Shown here: positions 9,437 through 18,378 of the stretch, one piece after another
Numbering within the stretch: the first letter of the stretch is position 1
How the letters are laid out: each line of letters starts with the position of its first letter
Assembly: GCA_025055795.1 (NCBI GenBank)
Contig: JANWVV010000001.1
Coordinates: 62,001-126,000 of the forward strand
Length of the DNA stretch: 64,000 nucleotides
Reading direction: 5' to 3'
From: Gemmataceae bacterium
GTDB lineage: Bacteria; Planctomycetota; Planctomycetia; Gemmatales; Gemmataceae
Notes under the pieces: generated by a model
What the model saw: only the letters and a program-made list of their open reading frames with translations
Told to the model about the DNA's origin: nothing
Database searches by the model: none
Program-made: the position numbers and the translations under genes

Positions 9437-11920
9437 ATGTCTGGGCTAACGACAACTCCTCGCCTGGCCGTGCCTGTCTTATTGGCCGCCGGTGTTCTGG
9501 CCGCGGTGCTGCCGTGGGCCGAAGCGTATGTCGAGGCACCGATCACCCTGGGTGACATTGTCCGGCAATCCACCAACATCGTGCACATGCAGGTGACCAA
9601 GGTGGATCGCGACAAAAATCTGATCATCTACAAGAAGCTGCGGGACATCAAGGGGGTGCACCCCCAGGATCCGATCAAGCACAACATAGGGCGGGGGGGG
9701 CTACGTCCGGGCGAATGGCAGGAAATCATGAACTGGGCCGAGGTCGGCAAGGAAGCTGTCTTTTTCCACAACGGCGGCGCCAGCGAAACCTATTTCGGTG
9801 TCTCATGGTACCAGGCCTATCCCCAAGGCGACTGGTGGGGCATGTCCCATGGCGAACCCTACCTGTTGCGTTCCTATGCGGGGAAGGTGGAAAAACTGCC
9901 GGCTATTCTGGATGAAATCCTGGCCGGCAAGGAAGTCATCGTGCCTTGCATGGTCGATGGTGACAAGGAAGCTTTGCATAAAAAGACGGCCCGCATCCAA
10001 CGGATGCGCGCCAGTCTGAAACTACTCGACTATAACCCCAAGCGGGATTTCGTCGGCTGGGGCGGTGACGAGATCCGCCGCCTGGAGGGTTATCCGGCCT
10101 TCGAAAAATACGCCAGTCTGCCGCGGACGGATAACGAAGCCCAGGCCGTGTCGGCCATCGATTTCACCAACGATGGCAAGCCGGACCTGTGTCTGTGCGC
10201 AGCAGGCAAGGTCGTGCTGTTGCAGAACGAGGGGGATGGCTTTGTCGAAGTCTCCCTGCCGGGCCTTACGGGCGGTGCCCGCGCGGCCGTTTGGGCCGAC
10301 TACAACGGCGACGGCCTGCCCGATCTGCTCCTGGCCACAGCCAACGGTCCGCGGCTGTTCACCAACCTGGCCGGACGACAATTCCGGGACGACACCCGTC
10401 TGCTGCCCGCCACGGCCATGCACCGGCCCGCCACCGCCGCCGCCTGGGGCGACTTCGATGCCGATGGCAAGCCGGATCTGCTCGTCGCCTACGGCTACCA
10501 CGGCCTGCGACTGTACCGCAACAACCGGCCAGCCGATGCCTTGGCCCGCTCTACGCCTCCTAAGCTCGGTGAATGGTATGCCGTCGGTCCGTTCCGTCAT
10601 CCCGGCGGCATGAGCAACTTCGACACACGCTTTGCCCCGGAAACCGAACCGTTCGACCCCAACAAGGTCTACAAAGGCAAACGCGACATGCCCATCAAAT
10701 GGACCCGGAAAAACTATACCGACGGTGCCATCAACAGCCTGGTCGAATTCGGCAATAACTGTGCCACCTATCTGTACCGGGAAATCGAAGCGGCGGCTCC
10801 CATGCGACTGCCCGTGTCACTGGGTAGCGACGACACGCTGACCGTATGGCTCAACGGCGAGAAAATTCTCAGCGAAAACGTCGGTCGGGCCTGTGCCCCT
10901 GATCAGAATCAGGCGGTTCTGAACCTGAAAGCCGGCAAGAATACGCTGCTGATGAAAATTTGCAACGGCGAGGGCGACTACGCCTTCTACTTTGCCGCGG
11001 GAACGCCGGAACCGGGTGGCGATCCTTGGTTCCAGGACGTCTCTGCCGATTGGGGGTTAGTCGCCGATCATCCTGCCAACCAAGGGCGTGGCGATGCCCT
11101 GGCCGTGGCCGATTTCAATGCCGATGGACGCCCCGACGTCCTGTATGCGGCCGGACAAGGGTTGCTGCTGCTCAATCTCAACGGCCGTTTTGTTCCTAAG
11201 CCCGACAGCGGCCTGACCTTCCAGACCGGCAAAGTGGGACCGGTGCTTGTCGATTACGACGGTGACGGCCACCTGGACGTGCTGGTGCCGCAGCGCGATG
11301 GTGTCTGCCGCTTGTTCCGCAACGATGGTAATGCCCGCTTCACGGACGTAACCGCAGCCGCGGGGGACCTGGCCCGGCCCGTGCCTGGACTGGTCGCCGC
11401 TGCCGCCGGTGATCTCAACAACGATGGCAAGCCCGATCTGTTGCTCTGTTGCCTGCGAGGTCCCAACCGCTATCTGGAAAACAGCGGCCACGGAGTGTTC
11501 ACCGATAAAACGCAGTACAGTGGCCTGCACCAACGGGTCTTCAATTCGCAGGCCGCCACGTTCGTGGATCTTAACGGCGATGGCCGGCTGGATCTGGTCC
11601 TGCACAATGAAGGTCAGGAGTCGTGCGTCCTGTTCGGTGCCTTGCTCCCACCGGAGGGGCGAACCGCGGTGCAGGTGTCGCTCAACGGAACGCCGGCCCT
11701 CAACGGCGTGCGTGTGGTCATTCGCAATGGTAACGGCCAGCCGGTCGCGACTGCGCCCATCCTCGGCGGCCATGGCCGGGGTGGACAATGCGGTCTGCTT
11801 CCCCGCTTCCTGCTCCCACCCGGAACTTACAAAATTGAAGCGGTCGGCCCAGCAGGTACTCTGGCCACGGCAAACATCCAGGTTGCCGGATCCCCATTGC
11901 AGGTGATCCGCTGGAACTGA
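9437..11920 (+). CDS. Secreted FG-GAP/VCBS repeat protein with an inserted beta-sandwich domain
   Basis: An 827-residue exported protein. The ATG at 9437 follows GGAGG (9428-9432) and starts a signal peptide ending near AEAYVEA; a TTG at 9311 is rejected. At least seven calcium-binding-type repeats appear, among them DFTNDGKPDL, DYNGDGLPDL, DFDADGKPDL, DFNADGRPDV, DYDGDGHLDV, DLNNDGKPDL and DLNGDGRLDL, as in integrin-like beta-propellers. Between the third and fourth lies a domain of about 150 residues (roughly 375-525) with SDDTLTVWLNGEKI and AGKNTLLMKICN, typical of galactose-binding-like beta-sandwiches used for sugar or protein binding. The N-terminal 200 residues are not recognised. The likely role is extracellular binding or adhesion. 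It lies 137 bp behind the TPR gene and 59 bp before the PQQ gene, so co-transcription is likely. Confidence 0.88.
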   Translation: MSGLTTTPRLAVPVLLAAGVLAAVLPWAEAYVEAPITLGDIVRQSTNIVHMQVTKVDRDKNLIIYKKLRDIKGVHPQDPIKHNIGRGGLRPGEWQEIMNWAEVGKEAVFFHNGGASETYFGVSWYQAYPQGDWWGMSHGEPYLLRSYAGKVEKLPAILDEILAGKEVIVPCMVDGDKEALHKKTARIQRMRASLKLLDYNPKRDFVGWGGDEIRRLEGYPAFEKYASLPRTDNEAQAVSAIDFTNDGKPDLCLCAAGKVVLLQNEGDGFVEVSLPGLTGGARAAVWADYNGDGLPDLLLATANGPRLFTNLAGRQFRDDTRLLPATAMHRPATAAAWGDFDADGKPDLLVAYGYHGLRLYRNNRPADALARSTPPKLGEWYAVGPFRHPGGMSNFDTRFAPETEPFDPNKVYKGKRDMPIKWTRKNYTDGAINSLVEFGNNCATYLYREIEAAAPMRLPVSLGSDDTLTVWLNGEKILSENVGRACAPDQNQAVLNLKAGKNTLLMKICNGEGDYAFYFAAGTPEPGGDPWFQDVSADWGLVADHPANQGRGDALAVADFNADGRPDVLYAAGQGLLLLNLNGRFVPKPDSGLTFQTGKVGPVLVDYDGDGHLDVLVPQRDGVCRLFRNDGNARFTDVTAAAGDLARPVPGLVAAAAGDLNNDGKPDLLLCCLRGPNRYLENSGHGVFTDKTQYSGLHQRVFNSQAATFVDLNGDGRLDLVLHNEGQESCVLFGALLPPEGRTAVQVSLNGTPALNGVRVVIRNGNGQPVATAPILGGHGRGGQCGLLPRFLLPPGTYKIEAVGPAGTLATANIQVAGSPLQVIRWN

Positions 11921-11979
11921 GCTGAAGTTCTTACTCCGTCGCTTTGACAAATTCGCTGAACCCCAAAACGCCTACAACC

Positions 11980-13467
11980 ATGCCCAACAACATGCTTTGC
12001 CGGTTGCGGTCGGCTGCTCGGCTGATGGTAGCGGCCCTGTTTTCCGTGGGTCTGTTCTGGTCGGTTGCTGCAGCGAGGCTGCAGTCGCAACCGGCGGAGA
12101 CGCCCCCCGTGCCACCCCCCTGGGGAACCTACCGGGGTAACCCCCAGCGTACTGGCAATACCGACAATCAACCAGGACCGCGTCAACCGGTGATCCGCTG
12201 GGTGCTCAAATCGCAGGATCACTTTGTGGCCGCGCCCGTCCCATTGGGCGACGCTATTTACGTAGCGGGCATCGGGGCGTTCAACCGTCCGGCCATTGCG
12301 GTGCTACCGTTGCAGGGGGGGCCGCAACCCCCTCCGCCGCGCTGGAGCAAATCGGCTCCTTACTTGAAGCTGCCCTCGGTCAGCTCACCCGCCCTGGCCG
12401 GTGACTACCTGCTGTTTGGGGATGGCATGCACCAGGACGCCGGAGGCGTCTTCCACTGCCTGGAGGCACGGACCGGTCTGCCCCTCTGGCAGCTCCCCTT
12501 GCCGGGCGACCTGATCCATCTGGAAGGGGCACCACTGGTCCTGGGCCGGCGGGCCTACATCGGGGCAGGCAATGCGGGGGTCCTGGCGGTCCAGTGGGAT
12601 ACCGCCCTGCTCGACGGTCGGGAGCACGACTTGCCCACCGTCCGCCAGCGTCAGCAACAACGCTGGAAAGAGTTGCAGGAACGCTACGAACAGGACAAAA
12701 AGAAGGACCCGGATTTCGCCCTTCCACCGGACGACAGCCAATTGCTCAAATTCGCCCCGAAAAAGCTGTGGCAGAAGGGAGAAAACCATTGGCACGTCGA
12801 TGCACCCCTCAATTGCAGCGGTCCGTTACTCCTGGTGCCCTCGGCCTATCTGGATAAGGAGAAGGTAGGCAGCCGCGGCCTGTATGCCCTCAAAGCCGAC
12901 AGCGGCGAACTGGTCTGGCAAGCCAAACTGACCTACAACCCTTGGGGCGGTGCCACCGTTGCCGGCGACCTGATCCTGGTTCCTGGCAGCTCGATCGGTT
13001 ACTACTACAAAGAGCTGCGTCAAGCCCGGGGAGAACTCACCGCCTTGGAAGCAAAAACCGGCCAGGTACGCTGGCGTAAAGAGATTGCCAGTGGGGGGCT
13101 GCTGGCTTGTGTCGCCGTCGCTGACAGTCTGGCGGTCACCACCGCCACTGACGGCAAAGTCCGGGCTTTTCGCCTGAACGACGGGGAACGAGCCTGGCTG
13201 TACGATGCCAAGGCTCCGTTTTTCGCCCCGCCGGCCATTGCCGCTGGCACTGTCTACGTCGCTGATCTCAACGCCGTGGTCCACGCCCTGGACCTGAAAA
13301 CGGGCCAACCTCTCTGGACATTGCCACTGGCCCAACAAATCGGCAACCCGGGCATGGTCTACGGTGGAATCACCGTCCACAACGGCCTGTTAATCCTGGC
13401 CACGTGTAACCTGGATGGCCCGTTCCTTGGCAAACCTACCGCCGTGGTCTGCATCGGCAACCGCTGA
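11980..13467 (+). CDS. Secreted PQQ-like beta-propeller repeat protein
   Basis: A 495-residue exported protein. An N-terminal signal peptide (hydrophobic core VAALFSVGLFWSVAAA) is followed by WGTYRGNPQRTG, the classic opening of planctomycete and BamB/quinoprotein-like propellers. Blades carry GLYALKADSGELVWQ, ELTALEAKTGQVRW, RAFRLNDGERAW and VHALDLKTGQPLWTLP. No catalytic residues of quinoprotein dehydrogenases can be pointed to, so it is probably a binding or scaffold propeller rather than an enzyme. A charged insertion (RQRQQQRWKELQERYEQDKK) interrupts one blade. The start is uncertain: ATG at 11980 was chosen because it keeps a compact signal peptide, while TTG at 11944 and ATG at 11992 are alternatives. 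No strong ribosome-binding site precedes any of them. Confidence 0.85.
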   Translation: MPNNMLCRLRSAARLMVAALFSVGLFWSVAAARLQSQPAETPPVPPPWGTYRGNPQRTGNTDNQPGPRQPVIRWVLKSQDHFVAAPVPLGDAIYVAGIGAFNRPAIAVLPLQGGPQPPPPRWSKSAPYLKLPSVSSPALAGDYLLFGDGMHQDAGGVFHCLEARTGLPLWQLPLPGDLIHLEGAPLVLGRRAYIGAGNAGVLAVQWDTALLDGREHDLPTVRQRQQQRWKELQERYEQDKKKDPDFALPPDDSQLLKFAPKKLWQKGENHWHVDAPLNCSGPLLLVPSAYLDKEKVGSRGLYALKADSGELVWQAKLTYNPWGGATVAGDLILVPGSSIGYYYKELRQARGELTALEAKTGQVRWRKEIASGGLLACVAVADSLAVTTATDGKVRAFRLNDGERAWLYDAKAPFFAPPAIAAGTVYVADLNAVVHALDLKTGQPLWTLPLAQQIGNPGMVYGGITVHNGLLILATCNLDGPFLGKPTAVVCIGNR

Positions 13468-13577
13468 AAACAAAGCACCCGCTTGGATTGCTACAACCGC
13501 CTGAAAATCGCCCCTATCGATCCTTACATAACCCTATGTATGACTCCACCATCAAAGCCATGAAAGGAAGACGGACC

Positions 13578-14252
13578 ATGAAACGCTGGTTGGTTGTCAC
13601 CTTGCTGGTGTTGAGTGTGCCGACGGTTATGGCCCAGGACAAACCGAGTGCCGGACTGAAGGTCGATCCGGCTCGCCGCCAGGTGATCATCGACGCCAAG
13701 GTGGCCCCTCGGCAACTACCTCACCTCGACAAAGTCTACCCCATCGAACTGATCGCCGGCTGGCCCCATCCCAAAGGCAAAAAAGCCCACGAAATCGTCG
13801 TCAGTGTCGAGGTCATGCCTTCGGAGGTGCACAAGGCCCTCGAGCAATTAGGCCTTAAACCGGGCAAGCCCGCCAAGGGGGAGGGGACCAAGGCTGAGGG
13901 GCCCGTCGTGCACGTCTATCTGGAAGTGCCCGACGCCGCCGGTGAATTCAAACGCCTGCCCTTGGAAAAGGTCCTCTGGGACCCCAAAACCAAAAAAGCC
14001 CCTCCTAAGATGACCTTCCTGTTCACCGGCTCGGTCCTCAGTCCCCGCGACCCGAGCAAACCCGAAGACAAAGTGTACGGTGCTGATCTGACCGGTTCCC
14101 TCATCTGTCTGTTCCCCGTCACCGACGAGGTGGTCTTGCAAACCACCTGGACGATGAAGGAAGAAAAATTCCTCAAGCTCGACGTGAACCCCGATGTCCT
14201 GCCCAAGGTAGGTTCTTCCGTTCGCCTGGTCCTCGAGGTGCCCTCTCCCTAG
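13578..14252 (+). CDS. Secreted protein of unknown function, 224 residues
   Basis: An exported protein with a signal peptide (MKRWLVVTLLVLSVPTVMAQ) and a predominantly beta mature part. The ATG at 13578 is preceded by GGAAG at a spacing of eight, better than the upstream ATGs. Recognisable pieces are VDPARRQVIIDAKVAPRQLP and EVVLQTTWTMKEEKFLKLD; I do not know the family. In planctomycetes such short secreted proteins often occur behind PQQ and FG-GAP genes. Here the gap to the PQQ gene is 110 bp, which fits the same transcript. No catalytic motif or cysteine pair is visible. Confidence 0.75.
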   Translation: MKRWLVVTLLVLSVPTVMAQDKPSAGLKVDPARRQVIIDAKVAPRQLPHLDKVYPIELIAGWPHPKGKKAHEIVVSVEVMPSEVHKALEQLGLKPGKPAKGEGTKAEGPVVHVYLEVPDAAGEFKRLPLEKVLWDPKTKKAPPKMTFLFTGSVLSPRDPSKPEDKVYGADLTGSLICLFPVTDEVVLQTTWTMKEEKFLKLDVNPDVLPKVGSSVRLVLEVPSP

Positions 14253-14524
14253 CCGGAGCCATCCGGACAAGCGGCAGTCGGGGGGCTTGCGAACACTGGT
14301 CGGTCCGCCCAAAATGTCCCTCTGTTTCCCTCACTTGCTTTTGCACAGGCAGCCCATGGTACACGTGAAGCTCGGAGCACCATATGTTGTCTGCCGAACA
14401 GCCTCTGGGTGTAGCTATCACCGGGGTGGACCGCGGAAAACGCCACCAACCCAGGCCCGCTCCAAACCCGTACCCGCAAGTAGATGAGGCGATTGAGTAC
14501 TCGGAATTAGAACTGGAGAACGAG

Positions 14525-15328
14525 ATGCCAACGCAGAAGATGGTATATTGGGTAGCGCTGCCGGGGAAGTCTCGCCCTGGTTTGTGGCTGGGTACGCTGC
14601 TTGCTGCAGCGTTGACGGTATCGTGTACGGCTTCGTCCCCCCCTTCCTCGGCTTCGGAACAGTCAATCGCTTCGCCGGCTCTTGTCGCCACTGATACGGG
14701 ATTGTCACCCGACGAGCCAGGGGTCGCTCCGTCGACCCCTGCGGCTGCCTCGACTGCTCCACACGACCCAGCCGACATCCAGCCGCAGCTCAATCGCATT
14801 TTGGCTCCCGATACCCCGGTCCTTCCGCCACTACCGAGCCTAGCGGTCTTGTCCCCCGCGACACCAGCAGCTCTCGCCCTGGGTCAATGGGAGCCACCGA
14901 CAACTTCCTGGAAACCCGCCGCGCCGGTCATTCGTCCAGCCACAACCGGTCTACGGCCATTGCCCCGCCTGGAACGGTTCTCGCCCTACACTTTGCTAAC
15001 GGCCGCCCAGCCTCCACGTACCACATTACCTGTGCAGCCAGGGATCACCACCCGCGCCCCCGACCCCGCGGTGCCGCCCCCTTTGCCCCCGCTAGCACGC
15101 TATCAGTCGGAACGGGCTAGTCTCGACGATCCCACCACCGACACCCATCACGCCTTCCTACTGAGTACCTCCGCGGCACTTTCCTTGTCTCCCCTTCCCT
15201 TCCAACGCGTGGAAATTCCTGATCCGGCTGCCTTGGGCGAACAGATCCGGCCCCACCTCCCCCCCGCCTTGGAGCCGGGTCGCCTGCCCGCCGCCGTACC
15301 TCCCCCGCGACCCATAATCAACCGTTGA
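14525..15328 (+). CDS. Proline-rich exported protein of unknown function
   Basis: A 267-residue protein with a hydrophobic segment GLWLGTLLAAALTVSC near the N-terminus, then a sequence dominated by proline, alanine, serine and threonine. The ATG at 14525 is chosen for the GGAG-like site about 6-10 bases upstream; the open frame extends back to 14384 but that part looks non-coding. TVSC could be a lipoprotein box, but threonine at the -3 position is unusual, so this is weak. The mature part is likely disordered, perhaps a wall- or surface-spanning linker. It closes the secreted-protein cluster. Confidence 0.6.
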   Translation: MPTQKMVYWVALPGKSRPGLWLGTLLAAALTVSCTASSPPSSASEQSIASPALVATDTGLSPDEPGVAPSTPAAASTAPHDPADIQPQLNRILAPDTPVLPPLPSLAVLSPATPAALALGQWEPPTTSWKPAAPVIRPATTGLRPLPRLERFSPYTLLTAAQPPRTTLPVQPGITTRAPDPAVPPPLPPLARYQSERASLDDPTTDTHHAFLLSTSAALSLSPLPFQRVEIPDPAALGEQIRPHLPPALEPGRLPAAVPPPRPIINR

Positions 15329-17034
15329 TGGGTGCACCCCTGACGCATCACCTACCCACTAAGTGGACCAGTTCTCTCTTGAGCCGTTGTCTACTCCTCG
15401 CCTCACTGTATGCCCACCACCTAGCCACAACCCTTACCCTTCCGCGAGCATCCCTGCCATCGGTTGCCACTTACTTAGACCCGCCAATTGTTGCACTCCG
15501 CATTTACTTGCTGCGCTCATTGTTGTAGTCCAGGAGGCGTTTCCCTCCGGGTGAGTAAGCCTTGCTTAATAGATGAGCATCCGTGGTGGTAGCTCCCAGA
15601 TTCTTTCCTACACTTTAAAGACCAATTGCACGCTATGGACTGCCTAGCTCCTCGCAAACCGGCCGAGTTCAACCTGTGCTCCTAAGACATCGCGCCCCGT
15701 TGAGAGCTACCTTTGGTTGTCATTTCCATAGCGTATTAAAGTCATCCTCGGCATCACCATCTGGACATACTCTCCCTCACCGCGCGGGCGTAAACCGACC
15801 GGCAGGATCGCTCGGGCCGCCCCACCTCCTCCCAACTATCCTGCTCTCGTTCAGCCCGATACGGATCGTTATCTTCGCCTCGTACATTCCTTCCCCCACC
15901 TTGCATCTTCCCTTAACAAAAACGCGGACTGGCTCTGCATCGTAATTCCCGTCAGCTCCCTGTGTTGTACCCCGCGGGTGTAACGCCCCTAACGCAACCT
16001 GCACGCCCCCTCCCTCTGCACGAGACTCGCTTCGTCTTGCAAAATGTGTAATTTAAAACACACAAATGGTCGAATGTCAAAAAAGTCAGACTGATCCTTC
16101 AGTCTAGAGTTCGCCTTGTTAAAGTTGCAATCGTTTGCGTGGTTTCTTGGCAAAAACATCTGATGAATGACAAAAGACAGTCTTCAGTTTGCCGCCTTGC
16201 TTGTGGCATGCGGTTGCACAGACCAGATGACCCTCCTGAAGGTTGAAATAGTGCTTCCACTAACGGTAGTGCACGTTCAGAAAGTAAACGACAGCGAGGA
16301 CTAGACCGTGCATCCGTACCTATTCTGTGTGTCCTCATCGCCTTCCCGGCGTTGATGTGCGTTGTCGTGGTTCCTATCCGGGGGGCCGTTGCAAAAGACC
16401 GCTCCGGACGGAGCATTCGTCCCCAACCCTGCCATGTGTTCACCAGAACACTTAATATAAATATGATCATGAATTTTCAAGAAGTCAAGTCGATTTGCAA
16501 AATTTTTTCTCGGGGAGAGGAAACGTTCGTCATGTCTGTCCCTGAGTCGCTAGTCCTGGGGAAACGTTGAAATGCGGATGGAGTCCACTCGTGCCGAACA
16601 ATCGGGTGAGCGAAAAAGTGGAGGTGTTGTTGAAGCGGCTGCTACCTGGTGACCGATGCGGCTTCCGGATCGCCCTTGCGAGTCGCACAAGGGGTCGGTA
16701 TGATGGGGGACGAAAATTGGACCGTATGGTCCTGTTTGGGCCGTGCCGGCTCTAAGTCTACCATTATGTCTACCATTATGGGGGGGAATACCTTTGCTAG
16801 AAGGGTTGCGGGGAACAGTAGTCGTTTGCGTCAAGGTATGAAGCTGGCGCAGTGACCAACAACGCGGGCGAGAATGAATGGAGTAGAGGTGACATCAGGC
16901 AACAAGACGGTCCGATGTTCGATCTGGTTGTACGGCCAACGTTTGCGGGATTGCTGCTGTAATAGTAAGAGGTAGGGCACCAGGGGTTGGGCGGCAGCAG
17001 GTTGCGGGGCCGCGGAGCAGAGTGAGAAACAGTC
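15329..17034. other. 1.7 kb region without convincing genes
   Basis: The + strand is pyrimidine-rich to about 16020, then turns more AT-rich. Open frames here have no homology I recognise and no consistent ribosome-binding sites. Two small candidates deserve a note. A 12-codon frame, ATG at 16531 to TGA at 16569, has GGGGAGAGG upstream. A 36-codon frame starts with GTG at 16852 and ends in TAATAG. A 12-bp tandem repeat lies at 16756-16779. No tRNA, RNase P RNA, tmRNA or SRP RNA signature was found by eye. It may hold a non-coding RNA or decayed sequence. Confidence 0.4.
16756..16779 (+). repeat. 12-bp perfect tandem repeat
   Basis: GTCTACCATTAT occurs twice without spacing and is followed by a run of seven G. 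It lies in non-coding sequence 255 bp before the membrane gene at 17035. It is probably a replication-slippage product. Confidence 0.7.
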
Positions 17035-18378
17035 ATGGGACAGGACAGCCGTAGTAATGACCATGTACCCGTTGGGGCGGAGCAGGTAGTACCGCCTTGG
17101 CCTATTGGTTGGGTGGTACGGCTGGCCGTGACGGGGTTGCTGCTCAACGGCCTGGCCACCGGCCTGGGGTTAGTAGGTTATCTGACGGTCCAGCCGGGTT
17201 GGCTGGAGGGCGTGCGGGTGCTGCTGGTTCTAACTGGCTGCATCGCCGCGGGCGTGGCCTTGTCGTGGCGGGCGCAAGCGTGGTGGACTTGGGTATTAGC
17301 CGCCGCCACGGCACTGGTGGGTGTAGTGGGCTTGCCGGCCAGTTGGGATTCGTATCGCTTGGTTCTGCTGGTGGGCACAGCCATCGCCGCGGGAGGGGCC
17401 ATCTTGCTGGCCGTACCCAAGCCTTTGCGACTGGTAGCCATCTCCGCTTATCTGCTTTTCCACTTTGGTGGTATTTTCATGGCGGTTACCTCGCCGCACA
17501 CCCACAACTATCCGGCTCCGATGGTAACCATGCAGTTATACACTCGCGTATATCATCCGTATTTGCAGTTCATTTACATGCGTAATGCTTACCACTTTTA
17601 CTCCCCGGAGCCAGGGCCGGCCAGCGTTCTGGTCTTTCTGCTACGCACAGACACCGGCCAGCGGGTGCAGGCGATCGATCCGCAGACGGGAAACCCCTAC
17701 GAGCGCAAAATTTACAAAGATCAGTGGATTGTCATGCCGCGACGCCCCGATGACGTGCGTGATCCGCTCGGATTGAGCTACTATCGCCGTCTCTCCTTGA
17801 CGGAGCAGTTGGCGCGGGGCAGCCCCGGAGTGATAGTGCCCGAGATTTTCGAAAAATCCGAAGTGCAAGCCCGTCGCTTGTCACGCTTGAGCCTGATTCC
17901 GCTGCATCCGACCGAGCCGATCGGCCTGCAATACCGCCTGCCCAATTCGGACGTGATGCGATACCTGCTGCCTTCATACGCGTCGCATGTCATTTTGTAT
18001 CACACTCCAGACGCCGAAACGGCCGCCCGCACCACCGTCAAGATTTATCGTCTGGAACACCGGACGCTGCGGGTGGAAACTTTTGCCGCGCGCCAGCCGG
18101 ACGGCAGTTACCCCAGTCCATTTCATCCCACCACCTATTTGCCGTTTTTCATGGGGGAATTCGATGCCCGAGGCGAACTGATCCATCCGCAGGACGAGTT
18201 GCTCAACTGGCTGGTGCCGGTTATGCCCCGCGAGCCACGGCCCAACGATCCGGATGATCCGTTCCGAAAAACCTACCTGGACTACATGTCGGTCCATGCT
18301 CTGGAGCTGACGCCGCAGGAAGTGCTCAAAGCGGATGAAGCGGAGGGCGTAGTGTTCAACTGGAGCCTATTGCGATGA
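17035..18378 (+). CDS. Multi-pass membrane protein, partner of the HTTM protein
   Basis: A 447-residue protein with about five membrane spans between residues 25 and 160, followed by a soluble C-terminal domain of about 270 residues. That domain opens with the conserved-looking stretch HTHNYPAPMVTMQLYTRVYH, then YMRNAYHFYSPEPGPASV. I do not recognise a named family. The stop codon overlaps the start of the HTTM gene in an ATGA arrangement, so the two are almost certainly translated together and may form one membrane complex. The ATG at 17035 directly precedes a polar cytoplasmic tail and then the first span. The soluble part ends EGVVFNWSLLR. The topology is inferred by eye. Confidence 0.8.
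   Translation: MGQDSRSNDHVPVGAEQVVPPWPIGWVVRLAVTGLLLNGLATGLGLVGYLTVQPGWLEGVRVLLVLTGCIAAGVALSWRAQAWWTWVLAAATALVGVVGLPASWDSYRLVLLVGTAIAAGGAILLAVPKPLRLVAISAYLLFHFGGIFMAVTSPHTHNYPAPMVTMQLYTRVYHPYLQFIYMRNAYHFYSPEPGPASVLVFLLRTDTGQRVQAIDPQTGNPYERKIYKDQWIVMPRRPDDVRDPLGLSYYRRLSLTEQLARGSPGVIVPEIFEKSEVQARRLSRLSLIPLHPTEPIGLQYRLPNSDVMRYLLPSYASHVILYHTPDAETAARTTVKIYRLEHRTLRVETFAARQPDGSYPSPFHPTTYLPFFMGEFDARGELIHPQDELLNWLVPVMPREPRPNDPDDPFRKTYLDYMSVHALELTPQEVLKADEAEGVVFNWSLLR

Noticed and set aside
10022-10600. Long open frame on the minus strand inside the FG-GAP gene
   Set aside because: It is a shadow of the GC-rich coding frame; the + strand has clear repeats and a signal peptide. The same applies to many long antisense frames, e.g. 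493-1317, 1714-2634 and 47331-48494.
14525-14640. Lipoprotein box TVSC in the proline-rich protein
   Set aside because: Threonine at -3 is atypical and the segment fits an ordinary signal peptide as well; not claimed.
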